Positions 35,834 to 44,890 of a DNA stretch of 64,000 bases are shown piece after piece. The notes beneath the pieces were generated by a model. The model saw only the letters and a list, made by a program, of their open reading frames with translations. It searched no databases and was not told the DNA's origin. The DNA is taken from the NCBI GenBank assembly GCA_016124945.1, contig WGMT01000082.1, positions 1 through 64,000 of the forward strand, read 5' to 3'. The first letter of the stretch is position 1; each line of letters starts with the position of its first letter. The translations under genes and the position numbers were made by a program. This DNA is from a bacterium (GTDB taxonomy: Bacteria > Chloroflexota > Anaerolineae > Caldilineales > Caldilineaceae).

Positions 35834-36792
35834 TGACCGCAAACGATCACTTCCCCACCGTCAAAGTCGCCGTGATCCAGGCCGCGCCGGTGCTCTTCGA
35901 CCGCGAAGCCAGTGTGGACAAAGCTTGCCAGCTCACACACGAAGCCGCTGCGCAGGGAGCGCAGTTGGTTCTCTTCCCTGAAGCCTTCATCCCCGCCTAC
36001 CCGCGCGGACTCTCCTTTGGCGCGGTGGTGGGCAGCCGCAGCGCCCAAGGACGGCGTACCTGGCAACGCTACTGGGCCAACGCTGTCGACGTCCCCAGCC
36101 CCGCCACCGTGGCCCTGGGCGACGCGGCGCGCCAGGCCGGCGTCTTCCTCGCCATCGGCGTCATCGAACGGGATGGTGACAGCAGCGGCGGCACGCTCTA
36201 CTGCACCGTCCTCTACTTCGGCCCTACCGGCCAACTGCTGGGCAAGCATCGCAAACTCAAACCCACCGCATCCGAACGGTTGATCTGGGGCGAAGGCGAC
36301 GGCAGCACACTCACCGTCCTCGACACGGAAGTGGGCAAGATCGGCGGCCTGATCTGCTGGGAGAACTACATGCCGCTAGCGCGCATGGCCCTGTACGGCA
36401 AGGGCGTCGAAATCTACCTCGCCCCCACCGCCGATTCGCGTGACACCTGGCAGGCCACCATGCAACACATCGCCTGCGAAGGACGCTGTTTCGTCCTCGG
36501 CTGCAACCAGTATGTCACCAAGTCGATGTATCCCGCAGACCTGCCCGGCGTCGAAGAGTTGGCGGATCAGCCCGAGGAGATGTGCCGCGGCGGCAGCGTC
36601 ATCGTGTCACCGTTGGGCAAGGTACTGGCGGGTCCGCTCTACGATCAGGAGGGGATCTTGTACGCCGAGCTCGACATGGCCGAAGTTGCGCAAAGCAAGT
36701 TCGATTTCGACGTGACGGGGCACTACGCGCGACCGGATGTGTTTCAATTGGTTGTGAATGAGCAGCCTGTGTCATCTGTGACATTTCGGTAA
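35830..36792 (+). CDS. Nitrilase family (carbon-nitrogen hydrolase)
   Basis: This 320-residue protein has the three catalytic positions: Glu51 (LVLFPEAFIPAYPRG), Lys142 (GKHRKLKPT) and Cys176 (GGLICWENYMPLAR). The CWEN motif and PRG segment match true nitrilases, which turn nitriles into acids and ammonia, rather than amidases. It acts in the cytoplasm; the substrate is not predictable. It is coupled to a DinB gene upstream, and ends before a small CopG-type gene. Confidence 0.9.
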   Translation: MMTANDHFPTVKVAVIQAAPVLFDREASVDKACQLTHEAAAQGAQLVLFPEAFIPAYPRGLSFGAVVGSRSAQGRRTWQRYWANAVDVPSPATVALGDAARQAGVFLAIGVIERDGDSSGGTLYCTVLYFGPTGQLLGKHRKLKPTASERLIWGEGDGSTLTVLDTEVGKIGGLICWENYMPLARMALYGKGVEIYLAPTADSRDTWQATMQHIACEGRCFVLGCNQYVTKSMYPADLPGVEELADQPEEMCRGGSVIVSPLGKVLAGPLYDQEGILYAELDMAEVAQSKFDFDVTGHYARPDVFQLVVNEQPVSSVTFR

Positions 36793-36907
36793 CCGGACAG
36801 AGATTATCGTATTGCAATTAAGCCATACTTTTGTATTGCTACACCGCCATGCACATGATATGATTCAAGCATGTCTTCTCCACGACGCACCGAATTTGAG
36901 TAGGAAT

Positions 36908-37141
36908 ATGAAGAAGAAAATTACCTATAGCGAAGGCCCAATCGAGGAAGCGAAAGTCGTCGACAATTTTCTGCCACCTCCTGATGAACTGGTATTCCGC
37001 GAGGAAACCGTCAAGGTGACGATTGCGCTCAGCAAAACGAGCATCGAATTCTTCAAGCACGAAGCGGCCAAGCATCAGGTCTCGTATCAGAAGATGATAC
37101 GGCGCTTGCTCGATGAATATGCAGCGCGCCACGCAAGTTAA
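36908..37141 (+). CDS. CopG/BrnA-like antitoxin, apparently orphan
   Basis: This 77-residue protein ends with a ribbon-helix-helix-like segment KVTIALSKTSIEFFKHEAAKHQ followed by MIRRLLDEYA. It resembles the CopG-type antitoxins encoded with BrnT toxins. No BrnT or other toxin gene can be seen immediately upstream or downstream, so it is an orphan or the toxin has been lost. ATG 36908 was picked over the 36812 start because the conserved part starts after it and TAGGAAT precedes it. Confidence 0.75.
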   Translation: MKKKITYSEGPIEEAKVVDNFLPPPDELVFREETVKVTIALSKTSIEFFKHEAAKHQVSYQKMIRRLLDEYAARHAS

Positions 37142-37162
37142 GCCAAAGTGTATGCCGGCAAC

Positions 37163-37198
37163 ACAAAGGCCAAGGACAGCATCGTCCTTGGCCTTTGT
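37163..37198. terminator. Palindromic terminator-like hairpin
   Basis: ACAAAGGCCAAGGAC (37163-37177) pairs perfectly with 37184-37198 around a 6-base loop, 22 bases after the stop of the CopG-type gene. No T-run follows. Confidence 0.7.
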
Positions 37199-37324
37199 GA
37201 TCTCTGCCATCTTGGTTTGCGGTTACATTCCAATTTTGTGCTTGCCCCCTTGTCATCCTCCTGATTTCCCGCTACAATCAGAACATTTGAGCCACACACC
37301 CAATCTTGTAAGGAGGAATTGCAC

Positions 37325-38779
37325 ATGAGCGAACCGAACACCCCTCGCCCCTACGGGCCTGTCCCTTCGCCGCGCCAACTCCGCTGGCACCGGCGCGAGT
37401 TCTACGGCTTCCTCCACTTCACCACCAACACCTTCACCGACAAGGAATGGGGCTACGGCGACGAGTCGCCCAGCGTCTTCGCGCCCACGGATTTCGATGT
37501 CGATCAGATCGTGCGCGCCGCCGTTGACGCGGGCATGACCGGGCTGATCCTCACCTGCAAGCACCACGACGGCTTCTGCCTGTGGCCGGCCAAATACACC
37601 GAACATTCGGTGAAGAACAGCCCCTGGCGCGGCGGAAAGGGCGACGTGGTGCGCGAGATATCTGACGCCTGCCAGGCACACGGGATCGGCTTCGGCGTCT
37701 ACCTCTCCCCGTGGGATCGCAACCACGCCGACTATGGCCGCCCCGCCTACATCGACTATTTCCGCAACCAATTGCATGAGCTGACCAGCGAGTACGGCGA
37801 ACTCTTCGAAGTCTGGTTCGATGGGGCCAACGGCGGCGACGGCTTCTACGGCGGAGCCAACGAAGTGCGCCGCATCGACCGCAAAACCTACTACGACTGG
37901 GAAAACACCCGCGCCATCGTGCGCCGCAACCAGCCCGACGCAGTCATGTTCAGCGACGCCGGGCCCGACGTGCGCTGGGTGGGCAACGAAAAGGGCATCG
38001 CCGGCGATCCCTGTTGGAGCACCATCAACGTGGATCTGCTCTTCCCCGGCATCGACGTAGATTCGTTCAAGACCCAGTTCACCACCGACATGATCGCCGC
38101 CTGGAATTCGCCAATGGAACTGCTCAACGCCGGTGACCGTCACGGCGACACCTGGCTCCCCGCCGAATGTGACGTGTCGATCCGCCCCGGCTGGTTCTAC
38201 CACGCCGCCGAAGACGACAAAGTGCGCACACCCGCAAACCTCGTGGATCTCTACTTCCACTCCGTCGGGCGCGGCGCTTCCTTCCTCCTCAACCTGCCGC
38301 CCGACCGGCGCGGACAGATCCACAAACACGACGTACAAAGCCTGCGTGGCTTCCGGCAGCGGCTGGCTCAGATCTTCGCCGTAAATCTGGCCAGGCAGGC
38401 GACGTGTACTGCCAGCAACACGCGCGGCAACCGCCCACAATTTACCCCCGTCAACGTCATCGACGGCGATCCCGAAAGCTACTGGGCCAGTGATGACGAC
38501 GTCCACACGCCAGAGTTGATCCTTGAATTTGTGCAGCCGATTACCTTCAATGTCGTCAGCCTGCGCGAATACCTGCCCCTCGGCCAGCGCGTGGACCGAT
38601 TCGCCATCGATTTCGACGAAAACGGGTCATGGCGCGAGTGGGTGGCGGCGTCGGCCATTGGATCGCGCCGTCTGCTGCGCGGACCCGATGCCACCACGTC
38701 CCGCGTGCGGCTGCGCATCGTGGACAGTCCTGTGTGCCCGGCGATTTCAGAATGGAGTCTGTTCCATGATGTCTCTTGA
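37325..38779 (+). CDS. GH29 alpha-L-fucosidase
   Basis: This 484-residue protein has the GH29 core: FGFLHF-type start FYGFLHFTTNTFTDKEWGYG, TCKHHDGFCLWPAKY, VYLSPWDRN and the nucleophile Asp166 in EVWFDGANGG. A C-terminal discoidin-like domain (residues 370-484) may bind sugars. No signal peptide is seen, so it appears cytoplasmic and would act on imported fucosylated oligosaccharides. ATG 37325 follows AAGGAGG. It overlaps the next gene by 14 bases. Confidence 0.9.
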   Translation: MSEPNTPRPYGPVPSPRQLRWHRREFYGFLHFTTNTFTDKEWGYGDESPSVFAPTDFDVDQIVRAAVDAGMTGLILTCKHHDGFCLWPAKYTEHSVKNSPWRGGKGDVVREISDACQAHGIGFGVYLSPWDRNHADYGRPAYIDYFRNQLHELTSEYGELFEVWFDGANGGDGFYGGANEVRRIDRKTYYDWENTRAIVRRNQPDAVMFSDAGPDVRWVGNEKGIAGDPCWSTINVDLLFPGIDVDSFKTQFTTDMIAAWNSPMELLNAGDRHGDTWLPAECDVSIRPGWFYHAAEDDKVRTPANLVDLYFHSVGRGASFLLNLPPDRRGQIHKHDVQSLRGFRQRLAQIFAVNLARQATCTASNTRGNRPQFTPVNVIDGDPESYWASDDDVHTPELILEFVQPITFNVVSLREYLPLGQRVDRFAIDFDENGSWREWVAASAIGSRRLLRGPDATTSRVRLRIVDSPVCPAISEWSLFHDVS

Positions 38780-39053
38780 GTTCAGCGGCGAGGTCATCTA
38801 CTGGCGCGGCCCTGCGCCCTGGTTTTTCGTCGCCATTCCCGACGAGGAAAGCGGCCAGATCAAGTCGATCTCAGACATGGTGTCGTACGGATGGGGCTGT
38901 ATTCCTGTGCACGTGCGGATTGGCAAAACCCGGTTTCAGACATCCCTCTTCCCCAAAGACGGGCGCTATCTCGTCCCCGTCAAAGCCGACGTGCGCAAGG
39001 CGGAGAAGATCGAAGAAGGCGACATGGTGACGATTCAATTAGATGTGCATTAA
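38766..39053 (+). CDS. DUF1905 family protein
   Basis: This 95-residue protein has the DUF1905 pattern: FSGEVIYWRGPAPWFFVAIP, then a YGWGCIPVHVRIGKTRFQTSLFPKDGRYLVPVKADVRKAE segment in pieces. This is a small beta-barrel-like domain of unknown function. The start overlaps the fucosidase gene end, suggesting coupling, but there is no functional link known. Confidence 0.85.
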   Translation: MMSLEFSGEVIYWRGPAPWFFVAIPDEESGQIKSISDMVSYGWGCIPVHVRIGKTRFQTSLFPKDGRYLVPVKADVRKAEKIEEGDMVTIQLDVH

Positions 39054-39069
39054 TGTCATTCAGTTAAGC

Positions 39070-39135
39070 GCGGAGTGAGCACGCCCTCGTGCGGCTCTAC
39101 ATCGAAAGAGCCGCACGAGGACGTGCTCACTCCGC
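39070..39135. repeat. 29-bp inverted repeat between genes
   Basis: Arms 39070-39098 and 39107-39135 match over 29 bp with a single mismatch (core GCGGAGTGAGCAC and CTCGTGCGGCTCT), with an 8-base loop. It lies 16 bases after the DUF1905 stop and may act as a terminator. Confidence 0.9.
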
Positions 39136-39203
39136 AAATATTCGAGTGTCGGTCTCTGAACTGAATGAAATTACGTTCTGTATTGATAGAAAAGGGAAAG
39201 CTC

Positions 39204-39707
39204 ATGACCATCATCGACAACCAGATGTTGTGGCGACAATTCGCCGTGGCGATTGACTTGTTCGGCGACGCGCTGCAGAGTTGCCCCGACGAACTTTGGG
39301 AGGCGCGTTTGTGGGAAGACGAGCCCGATCAGTGGGTGGCCAAGGGCTTCTCGTCCTATTGGTATCTGTGCTATCACACACTCTTTTGGTTGGATCTATA
39401 CTTAACCGGCGCGGAGGAAGGCTTCATGCCGCCGGAGCCGTTCGACCTGGTTGAGATGGAAGCAAATGAGACGCTACCACGCGTCTATTCTCGTCAAGAG
39501 CTACTCGGCTACTTCGATCTCTGCCGTCTGCGCTGTCAGGAGAGCATTGAGAATATGTCGATTGACGAAGCGAACAAGATTTGCCGGTTCGGCTGGGGGG
39601 ATCTCCCCTTTGCTGAGTTGATGCTCTACACCATGCGTCATGTACAGGAACACGCCGCGCAACTGCATCTATTTCTTGGGCAGCAGTCTAGAAACGCTAT
39701 AGCTTGA
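39204..39707 (+). CDS. DinB-like protein
   Basis: This 167-residue four-helix protein shows WYLCYHTLFWLDLYL (first metal-ligand His) and MRHVQEHAAQLHLFLG (C-terminal His pair), the DinB superfamily arrangement. ATG 39204 follows AAGGGAAAG; an upstream ATG at 39165 lacks support. The function is unknown. It is the second of three DinB-fold genes in 26 kb. Confidence 0.78.
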   Translation: MTIIDNQMLWRQFAVAIDLFGDALQSCPDELWEARLWEDEPDQWVAKGFSSYWYLCYHTLFWLDLYLTGAEEGFMPPEPFDLVEMEANETLPRVYSRQELLGYFDLCRLRCQESIENMSIDEANKICRFGWGDLPFAELMLYTMRHVQEHAAQLHLFLGQQSRNAIA

Positions 39708-39773
39708 GGTTCCCTGGCTCAGCCGTAGTGTGTGACGAAGTTCTCAGGGGAAACAGTCAAAATGGGAGGAGAG

Positions 39774-40652
39774 ATGCACGACACCAGTTGGCTAGATCGG
39801 GAAGCATATCCGTTCGACTCGTACAACTTCCAGAGTGAAGACGGACGCATGCACTATATCGACGAAGGAGAGGGAGAACCCATCGTCATGGTACATGGCA
39901 CCACGACCTGGTCGTTTCTCTACCGTCACCTCGTCAAAGCGCTTTTTCCACATTACCGATGCATTGCGCTCGATCACCTGGGCTATGGCCTGTCGGACAA
40001 GCCACAGGGCGCCCCATACCGCGCCGCCGACCACGCTCGGCGCTTTCATGCGTTCATAAAACACCTTGCCCTCGACAAGTTCACACTCATCGTGCACGAC
40101 TACGGCGGCCCGATTGGGTTGTCCTATGCGGTTGAGCGGCCGGACGAGGTGCGGGCGATTGTGCTGTTCAACACGTGGCTCTGGTCCTTGCGCGGAGAAG
40201 GGGTGGCCGAGGTCGCCAGGGTTTCCGGTAGCGGTCGACTGGGTGAGTTTGTCTTCCAAAAGCTGAACTTCGAAATGCAAGTGCTGTTCAGGCTGATCTG
40301 GGGAAAGCCGTCAAACCTAAGCAGCGCCCTCCACAAGCAGTACCTCAGCCCTTTCCCCGAACCGAAAGACCGTGAAGCGATCACCTGGTTGGCGCGCGAA
40401 CTACGTGGCGCTGATGCATGGTACGAGGAATTGTGGGGCAAGCGGGAACGCATCAACGAGATCCCCGCGCTGATCCTTTGGGGGTTGAAAGATCCTATTT
40501 TCAAGGCGCAACATTTGGCGCGCTGGCAGGCTTTGTTTACCAGTGCACAGACGGTCACCTTCCCCACGGCCGGACACTATGTCCAAGAAGAGGAGGCGGA
40601 TGAAGCGGTGAGCCTTGTGCAGGCATTTCTGCAGAGCCTTCCTCAACAGTAA
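39774..40652 (+). CDS. Haloalkane dehalogenase-like alpha/beta hydrolase
   Basis: This 292-residue protein has the HGTTTWSFLYR oxyanion segment, a nucleophile elbow VHDYGGPIG with Asp109 in place of Ser, and AGHYVQEE near the C-terminus with the catalytic His. An Asp nucleophile is the mark of haloalkane dehalogenases and epoxide hydrolases. The Trp after the oxyanion HG and the lack of cap tyrosines favour the dehalogenase reading. ATG 39774 has GGAGG just upstream; ATG 39762 is possible. Confidence 0.82.
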   Translation: MHDTSWLDREAYPFDSYNFQSEDGRMHYIDEGEGEPIVMVHGTTTWSFLYRHLVKALFPHYRCIALDHLGYGLSDKPQGAPYRAADHARRFHAFIKHLALDKFTLIVHDYGGPIGLSYAVERPDEVRAIVLFNTWLWSLRGEGVAEVARVSGSGRLGEFVFQKLNFEMQVLFRLIWGKPSNLSSALHKQYLSPFPEPKDREAITWLARELRGADAWYEELWGKRERINEIPALILWGLKDPIFKAQHLARWQALFTSAQTVTFPTAGHYVQEEEADEAVSLVQAFLQSLPQQ

Positions 40653-40779
40653 CACACTTCCAATCTGCCGACGCCGCATCTTCTTCGGTTCATATTTGGA
40701 GGTTGCCGAGGAGTGGCGTGCGTTGAAGTTGGAGTGAGCGACAGGAAGGAATCCGGCTGCATGTTTCTACCAAAGCAGC

Positions 40780-40785
40780 TATAAT
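40780..40785 (+). promoter_or_regulatory. Putative -10 element of the esterase gene
   Basis: A TATAAT lies 58 bases before the ATG at 40843. The -35 region is weak, so this is only a candidate. Confidence 0.35.
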
Positions 40786-40842
40786 GGCTTTATCCACCGA
40801 AGTCGACTACCACCCCACCCCATTGACCAAGGAGAACCACAC

Positions 40843-41805
40843 ATGCATCCCATCACCGATCCCGAATTGGTGGCCGGTTTGGCCGCGTTTCAGGCAGCGC
40901 TCCCCGGCGGCCTCACCCTCGATGACATCCCTGTCACGCGCGACACGCTGGCCGCCATGAATGCAGCGATGGCCGACATGGTGCCGGAGATCCCCGGCGT
41001 CGTCACCAGCGATCACCACGCGCCAGGGCCGGACGGCGCGCTCGACGTGATGGTGCGCATCTACCAGCCGGAGAATCGCCCTGCCGTGCTGCCTGCGCTG
41101 CTGTGGATCCACGGTGGCGGCTATGTCCTGGGCAGCGTGGAAGCGGACGACGTCAAGGCCAAAGTGCTGGCGTTGTCGCTGAACTGCGTGGTGGCCTCGG
41201 TGGAATACCGGCTTGCGCCCGAACATCCCTTCCCCGCGCCCGTTGAGGATTGCTACGCCGCGCTGAAATGGCTGGCCGCCAACACCGCCCAATTCGGCGT
41301 CAACCCCGATCGCATTGCCATCGGCGGGGCCAGTGCCGGCGGTGGATTGGCGGCAGGGCTGGGTCTACTTACCCGTGACCGCGGGGAAGTAAAGATCTGC
41401 TACCAGTTGCTCATCTACCCCATGATCGACGACACCAACGTCGAACAGGCCGGCCCCACCGTAGCGGACGCGCCGCTGTGGACACGCGCCAACAACCTCC
41501 TCGGCTGGCGCGCCTATCTGGGCCAGGAACCGGGCAGCGACGGCGTTTCGCCCTATGCCGCCGCCACCCGCGCCGAGGACGTGCGCGGCCTGCCGCCAAC
41601 CTACATCGGTGTGGGCACGCCCGATCTCTTCCGCGACGAAGACATTGCCTACGCCCAGCGGCTCATGCGCGCCGGCGTCCCCACCGAGTTGCACGTCTAC
41701 GCCGACGGCTTCCACGGCTTCGATGCCTTCGCCGCCGAATCTGACGCCGCCAAACGCTTCGGCGGAGAACAGATCCGTCTGCTGGGGCGGGCGCTGCATA
41801 GTTGA
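40843..41805 (+). CDS. HSL-family alpha/beta hydrolase (esterase/lipase)
   Basis: This 320-residue protein has the family HGGGYVLGS oxyanion motif (90-98), the nucleophile elbow GGASAGG (Ser164), a GTPDLFRDED segment with the acid, and FHGFD with the catalytic His. It hydrolyses short-chain esters in the cytoplasm. AAGGAG lies before the ATG. It follows a 190-base gap without a gene. Confidence 0.9.
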   Translation: MHPITDPELVAGLAAFQAALPGGLTLDDIPVTRDTLAAMNAAMADMVPEIPGVVTSDHHAPGPDGALDVMVRIYQPENRPAVLPALLWIHGGGYVLGSVEADDVKAKVLALSLNCVVASVEYRLAPEHPFPAPVEDCYAALKWLAANTAQFGVNPDRIAIGGASAGGGLAAGLGLLTRDRGEVKICYQLLIYPMIDDTNVEQAGPTVADAPLWTRANNLLGWRAYLGQEPGSDGVSPYAAATRAEDVRGLPPTYIGVGTPDLFRDEDIAYAQRLMRAGVPTELHVYADGFHGFDAFAAESDAAKRFGGEQIRLLGRALHS

Positions 41806-41910
41806 CGCAGAACCCCTCCCCGCAACGGTAGAGTATGTGGTAGCGTAGACCAACTGGGGCAAGGTTCTTTGATCTGTTCTCTGCAAAATCGCTATGAACA
41901 GACAGTGCGG

Positions 41911-41982
41911 AGTTGTGGACACGGATCTAGAAGAACACGGATCAGAAAAAATCTGTGTTCTTCTAGATCCGTGTCCACAACT
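41911..41982. repeat. 28-bp perfect inverted repeat in the SDR leader
   Basis: Arms 41911-41938 and 41955-41982 are perfect complements (core GTGGACACGGATCTAG). The stem ends 22 bases before the SDR start codon and just before its AAGGAAC ribosome-binding site, so in RNA it would sit in the 5' leader. Confidence 0.9.
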
Positions 41983-42003
41983 CTAAATCCGCAAGGAACG
42001 GAA

Positions 42004-42735
42004 ATGAACAAAGTTGTTATCGTTACAGGAGGAAGCCGCGGGATCGGTGCGGCCACATCGAAACGCCTGGCCGCGGACGGGTACGCCGTCTGCGTCAACT
42101 ATCGCACACGCATGGACGCCGCCGATCAGGTCGTCGCCAAGATTCGCGCGGATAGCGGCGATGCCTTCGCCGTCCGCGCCGACGTCTCCGTGGAAGCCGA
42201 TGTGATCGCGCTCTTCGATGCCGTCGAAGCCGAGTTCGGCGCTGTGACACATCTGGTCAACAATGCGGGCGTCCTCTTTACCCAGGCGCGGCTCGTAGAC
42301 ATGGATCTCGATCGCTTCAACAAAGTCATGGCGGCCAATGTCACCAGTTGTTTCCTCTGCTGCCGGGAGGCCATCAAACGCATGAAACCGGGCGGGGCGA
42401 TTGTGAATGTCTCGTCGGTGGCAGCGCGCACCGGTTCGCCATTCGAGTACGTCGACTACGCTACGTCCAAGGGCGCTGTGGATTCAATGACCAAGGGGCT
42501 TTCGCTGGAACTGGCGGCAGACGGCATCCGCGTCAACGCGGTGCGGCCCGGCTTCATCTACACCGACATCCACGCCGACGGTGGCGATCCGGGGCGCGTG
42601 GACCGGCTCAGCCCGCAGATTCCATTGGGGCGCGGCGGCACAGCGGACGAAGTTGCCAATGCCATCGCCTGGCTCCTGTCCGACGAGGCGTCATACGTCA
42701 CCGGCTCGTTCATCGACCTGGCCGGCGGCAGATAG
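42004..42735 (+). CDS. SDR family oxidoreductase
   Basis: This 243-residue classical SDR has TGGSRGIG (9-16), NNAGV near residue 88, NVSSVAAR and YATSKGA (YxxxK). The RT after strand two (NYRTRMDAAD) suggests NADP(H). The substrate is unknown; glucose 1-dehydrogenase or 3-oxoacyl reductase names are often given. ATG 42004 follows AAGGAACGG. Its stop overlaps the GTG of the next gene by one base. Confidence 0.9.
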   Translation: MNKVVIVTGGSRGIGAATSKRLAADGYAVCVNYRTRMDAADQVVAKIRADSGDAFAVRADVSVEADVIALFDAVEAEFGAVTHLVNNAGVLFTQARLVDMDLDRFNKVMAANVTSCFLCCREAIKRMKPGGAIVNVSSVAARTGSPFEYVDYATSKGAVDSMTKGLSLELAADGIRVNAVRPGFIYTDIHADGGDPGRVDRLSPQIPLGRGGTADEVANAIAWLLSDEASYVTGSFIDLAGGR

Positions 42736-43400
42736 TGGACATTGAAGCCAAAGTCCACAACTGGTGGATCGACCCGAAACAGTACGCCCGCCACGAACAG
42801 CGCCGCGGACGGCGTTACGCCTTCGAGACCATCGTTCCGCTGCGGACTGCGTTGGTCGTCGTCGATATGATCCCGTTTTTCGTCGGCGAAAGTCCGTACT
42901 GCCGGGGGATTGTACCCAAGATTCAAATGTTGGCTCAAAGTCTTCGTGCGGCAGGCGGGGTGGTGGCGTGGGTTCTGCCTGGGGTTGCCGCTGAAGTCTC
43001 CACAGTCAAGCGGGAATTTTACGGCGACGCCGTGGCAGAAATGTACAATGCCTCGGCGGGGACCGGTCCGCTACGAGATCGGCTCTGGCACGAATTTACA
43101 GTCGAAACCGAAGATCTGCTCGTTGAGAAGGAAGCCATCAGCGCCTTTTTCCCTGGCTACTCGCCGTTGCCCGCTCTGCTCAAAGAACGCGCCATCGATA
43201 CCGTCCTCATCACCGGCACAGTGACCAACGTATGCTGTGAATCGTCGGCGCGGGACGCCAGTACGCTTGGCTACCGGGTGATCATGGTCGCCGACGCCAA
43301 CGCCGCCGGTTCCGACGTCACCCACAATGCCACTCTGTACACGATCTACCGGTCGTTTGGCGATGTACGACCTACGGCGGAGATCCTCGATCTGATTTAG
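42735..43400 (+). CDS. Isochorismatase-like cysteine hydrolase
   Basis: This 221-residue protein has the catalytic triad of this family: Asp44 (LVVVDMIPFF), Lys132 (LLVEKEAISAF) and Cys167 (GTVTNVCCESSARDA). Family members hydrolyse amides or vinyl ethers in the cytoplasm. GTG 42735 is supported by one-base overlap with the SDR stop. An ATG-start option inside the SDR gene would only extend an antisense-like frame. Confidence 0.87.
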   Translation: MDIEAKVHNWWIDPKQYARHEQRRGRRYAFETIVPLRTALVVVDMIPFFVGESPYCRGIVPKIQMLAQSLRAAGGVVAWVLPGVAAEVSTVKREFYGDAVAEMYNASAGTGPLRDRLWHEFTVETEDLLVEKEAISAFFPGYSPLPALLKERAIDTVLITGTVTNVCCESSARDASTLGYRVIMVADANAAGSDVTHNATLYTIYRSFGDVRPTAEILDLI

Positions 43401-43416
43401 ACGAAGGCATCAACCA

Positions 43417-44343
43417 TTGGATAAAAACACAGAAGTCAACCAGGGCGACATCTACTGGCTGAAACCCGATCCATCGAGAACGCCGGAAAGCAACTACGCG
43501 CATCCTTACGTCGTGATCCAGGACGATGTGATCAACCGCAGCCGTGTATCCACAGTCGTCGTCTGCGCGTTGACGTCTAACCTCAATCGCAGGACGGAGC
43601 CGGGCAACGTCCTCCTCGATCCCAGCGAAGCGAATCTGCCCAAACAGAGTGTTGTCGTGGTTTCACAGGTGGATTCGGTGGCAAAAACAGAGTTGGGTGA
43701 GTACATCGGCACCTTGAGCGCACAACGCATTGCCCAGATTTTGGCGGGAATGCGTTTTCAGCAGAGTTCGTTCTTTGCTCGCGATGGAATGAATAGACCA
43801 CAGAAAGGAGCCCAAATGACCCAATACATCGCTCTCTTTCGCGGCATCAACGTGGGCGGGAACAATATCTTGCCCATGAAGGAACTGGTGGCTTTGCTCG
43901 AAGGGCTGGGCTGCACCGACGTGAAGACCTACATCCAGAGTGGAAACGCGGTCTTTTCCAGCGCCGAAGAGGAGAAAGAAAAGCTGGCCGAAGCCATCAG
44001 CGCCGCCATCCAGCAGAGCCACGGCTTTCACCCCAAAGTGCTGCTGTTGACGGCGTCTGAACTCAAGGACGCACTCGCCGGCAGCCCGTTTCAGACACCC
44101 GAAGGCAAGGCGCTGCATTTCTACTTTTTAGTGTCTACACCGGAAGATCCGAATCTGGCGGCGATGGAGGATCTGAAAACCAACGACGAAGCGTTCCAAC
44201 TCGGCGACAGCGTCTTCTATCTCTACGCCCCAAACGGCATTGGACGCTCCAAATTGGCAGAGAAAGTTGAGCGACTGCTTGGCGTTCCTGCCACCGCCCG
44301 CAACCTCAACACTGTCAACAAACTTATCACCATGATCGAGTAA
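43417..44343 (+). CDS. MazF/PemK-DUF1697 in-frame fusion
   Basis: One frame of 308 codons covers two unrelated families. Residues 1-125 are a MazF/PemK-type RNase toxin (GDIYWLKPDPSR, RPYVVIQDD-like HPYVVIQDDVINRS, VVCALTSN, VSQVDSVAKTELGEYIGTL). Residues 134-308 are a DUF1697 protein (YIALFRGINVGG, YIQSGNAVF). No stop separates them. The DUF1697 part has its own AAAGGAG (43804-43810) and ATG (43816), so it may be made separately. The start is TTG 43417 with GAAGG upstream; there is no upstream MazE antitoxin. Confidence 0.75.
   Translation: MDKNTEVNQGDIYWLKPDPSRTPESNYAHPYVVIQDDVINRSRVSTVVVCALTSNLNRRTEPGNVLLDPSEANLPKQSVVVVSQVDSVAKTELGEYIGTLSAQRIAQILAGMRFQQSSFFARDGMNRPQKGAQMTQYIALFRGINVGGNNILPMKELVALLEGLGCTDVKTYIQSGNAVFSSAEEEKEKLAEAISAAIQQSHGFHPKVLLLTASELKDALAGSPFQTPEGKALHFYFLVSTPEDPNLAAMEDLKTNDEAFQLGDSVFYLYAPNGIGRSKLAEKVERLLGVPATARNLNTVNKLITMIE
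43804..43818 (+). promoter_or_regulatory. Internal ribosome-binding site for DUF1697
   Basis: AAAGGAG followed by CCCAA and ATG (43816) inside the fused frame would allow separate synthesis of the 175-residue DUF1697 protein. Confidence 0.65.
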
Positions 44344-44346
44344 AAG

Positions 44347-44814
44347 ATGGAATCACCAGAAATCCACATTCGGCAAGCCCGTAAAGAAGACCTGCCCGCC
44401 ATCGTCCACATGCTGGCCGACGATGCACTGGGCGCAAAACGCGAAAGCGTCACTGATCCCCTGCCCGAGGAATATATCCGCGCCTTCGAGGCAATTGACG
44501 TCGACCCCAATCAGGAGCTGATCGTGGTCGAAAATGACGACGGCGTGGCGATTGGATCGATGCAATTGAGCTTTCTCCCCGGCATCAGCCATCGCGGGGC
44601 CTGGCGCGTCCAGATCGAAGGTGTCCGCGTTGCCGCCGGTTTCCGATCGGGCGGCATTGGGCGCAGGATGATCCTGTGGGCCATTGAACGTGCACGGGAA
44701 CGAGGCTGCCGTATGGTGCAACTCACATCCAACAAATCACGGCTGGATGCCATTCGCTTTTACCAGAAGCTCGGCTTTGTGGTTTCACACGAAGGGCTCA
44801 AGTTGGATCTTTAG
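44347..44814 (+). CDS. GNAT family N-acetyltransferase
   Basis: This 155-residue protein has the GNAT fold pattern: IHIRQARKEDLPAIVHML, then VRVAAGFRSGGIGRRMILWAIERARERGC, with the Q/RxxGxG/A acetyl-CoA loop seen as FRSGGIG, and the C-terminal RFYQKLGFVVSHEG. It acetylates an unknown amine. The ATG is 3 bases after the DUF1697 stop, so they form an operon. Confidence 0.88.
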   Translation: MESPEIHIRQARKEDLPAIVHMLADDALGAKRESVTDPLPEEYIRAFEAIDVDPNQELIVVENDDGVAIGSMQLSFLPGISHRGAWRVQIEGVRVAAGFRSGGIGRRMILWAIERARERGCRMVQLTSNKSRLDAIRFYQKLGFVVSHEGLKLDL

Positions 44815-44890
44815 CCGGAATTTGAGCCACAAAGCCAGAAAACAATCCACAGATTACACGGATTTTTATGATTCAGAGGGGAACAAAAAC

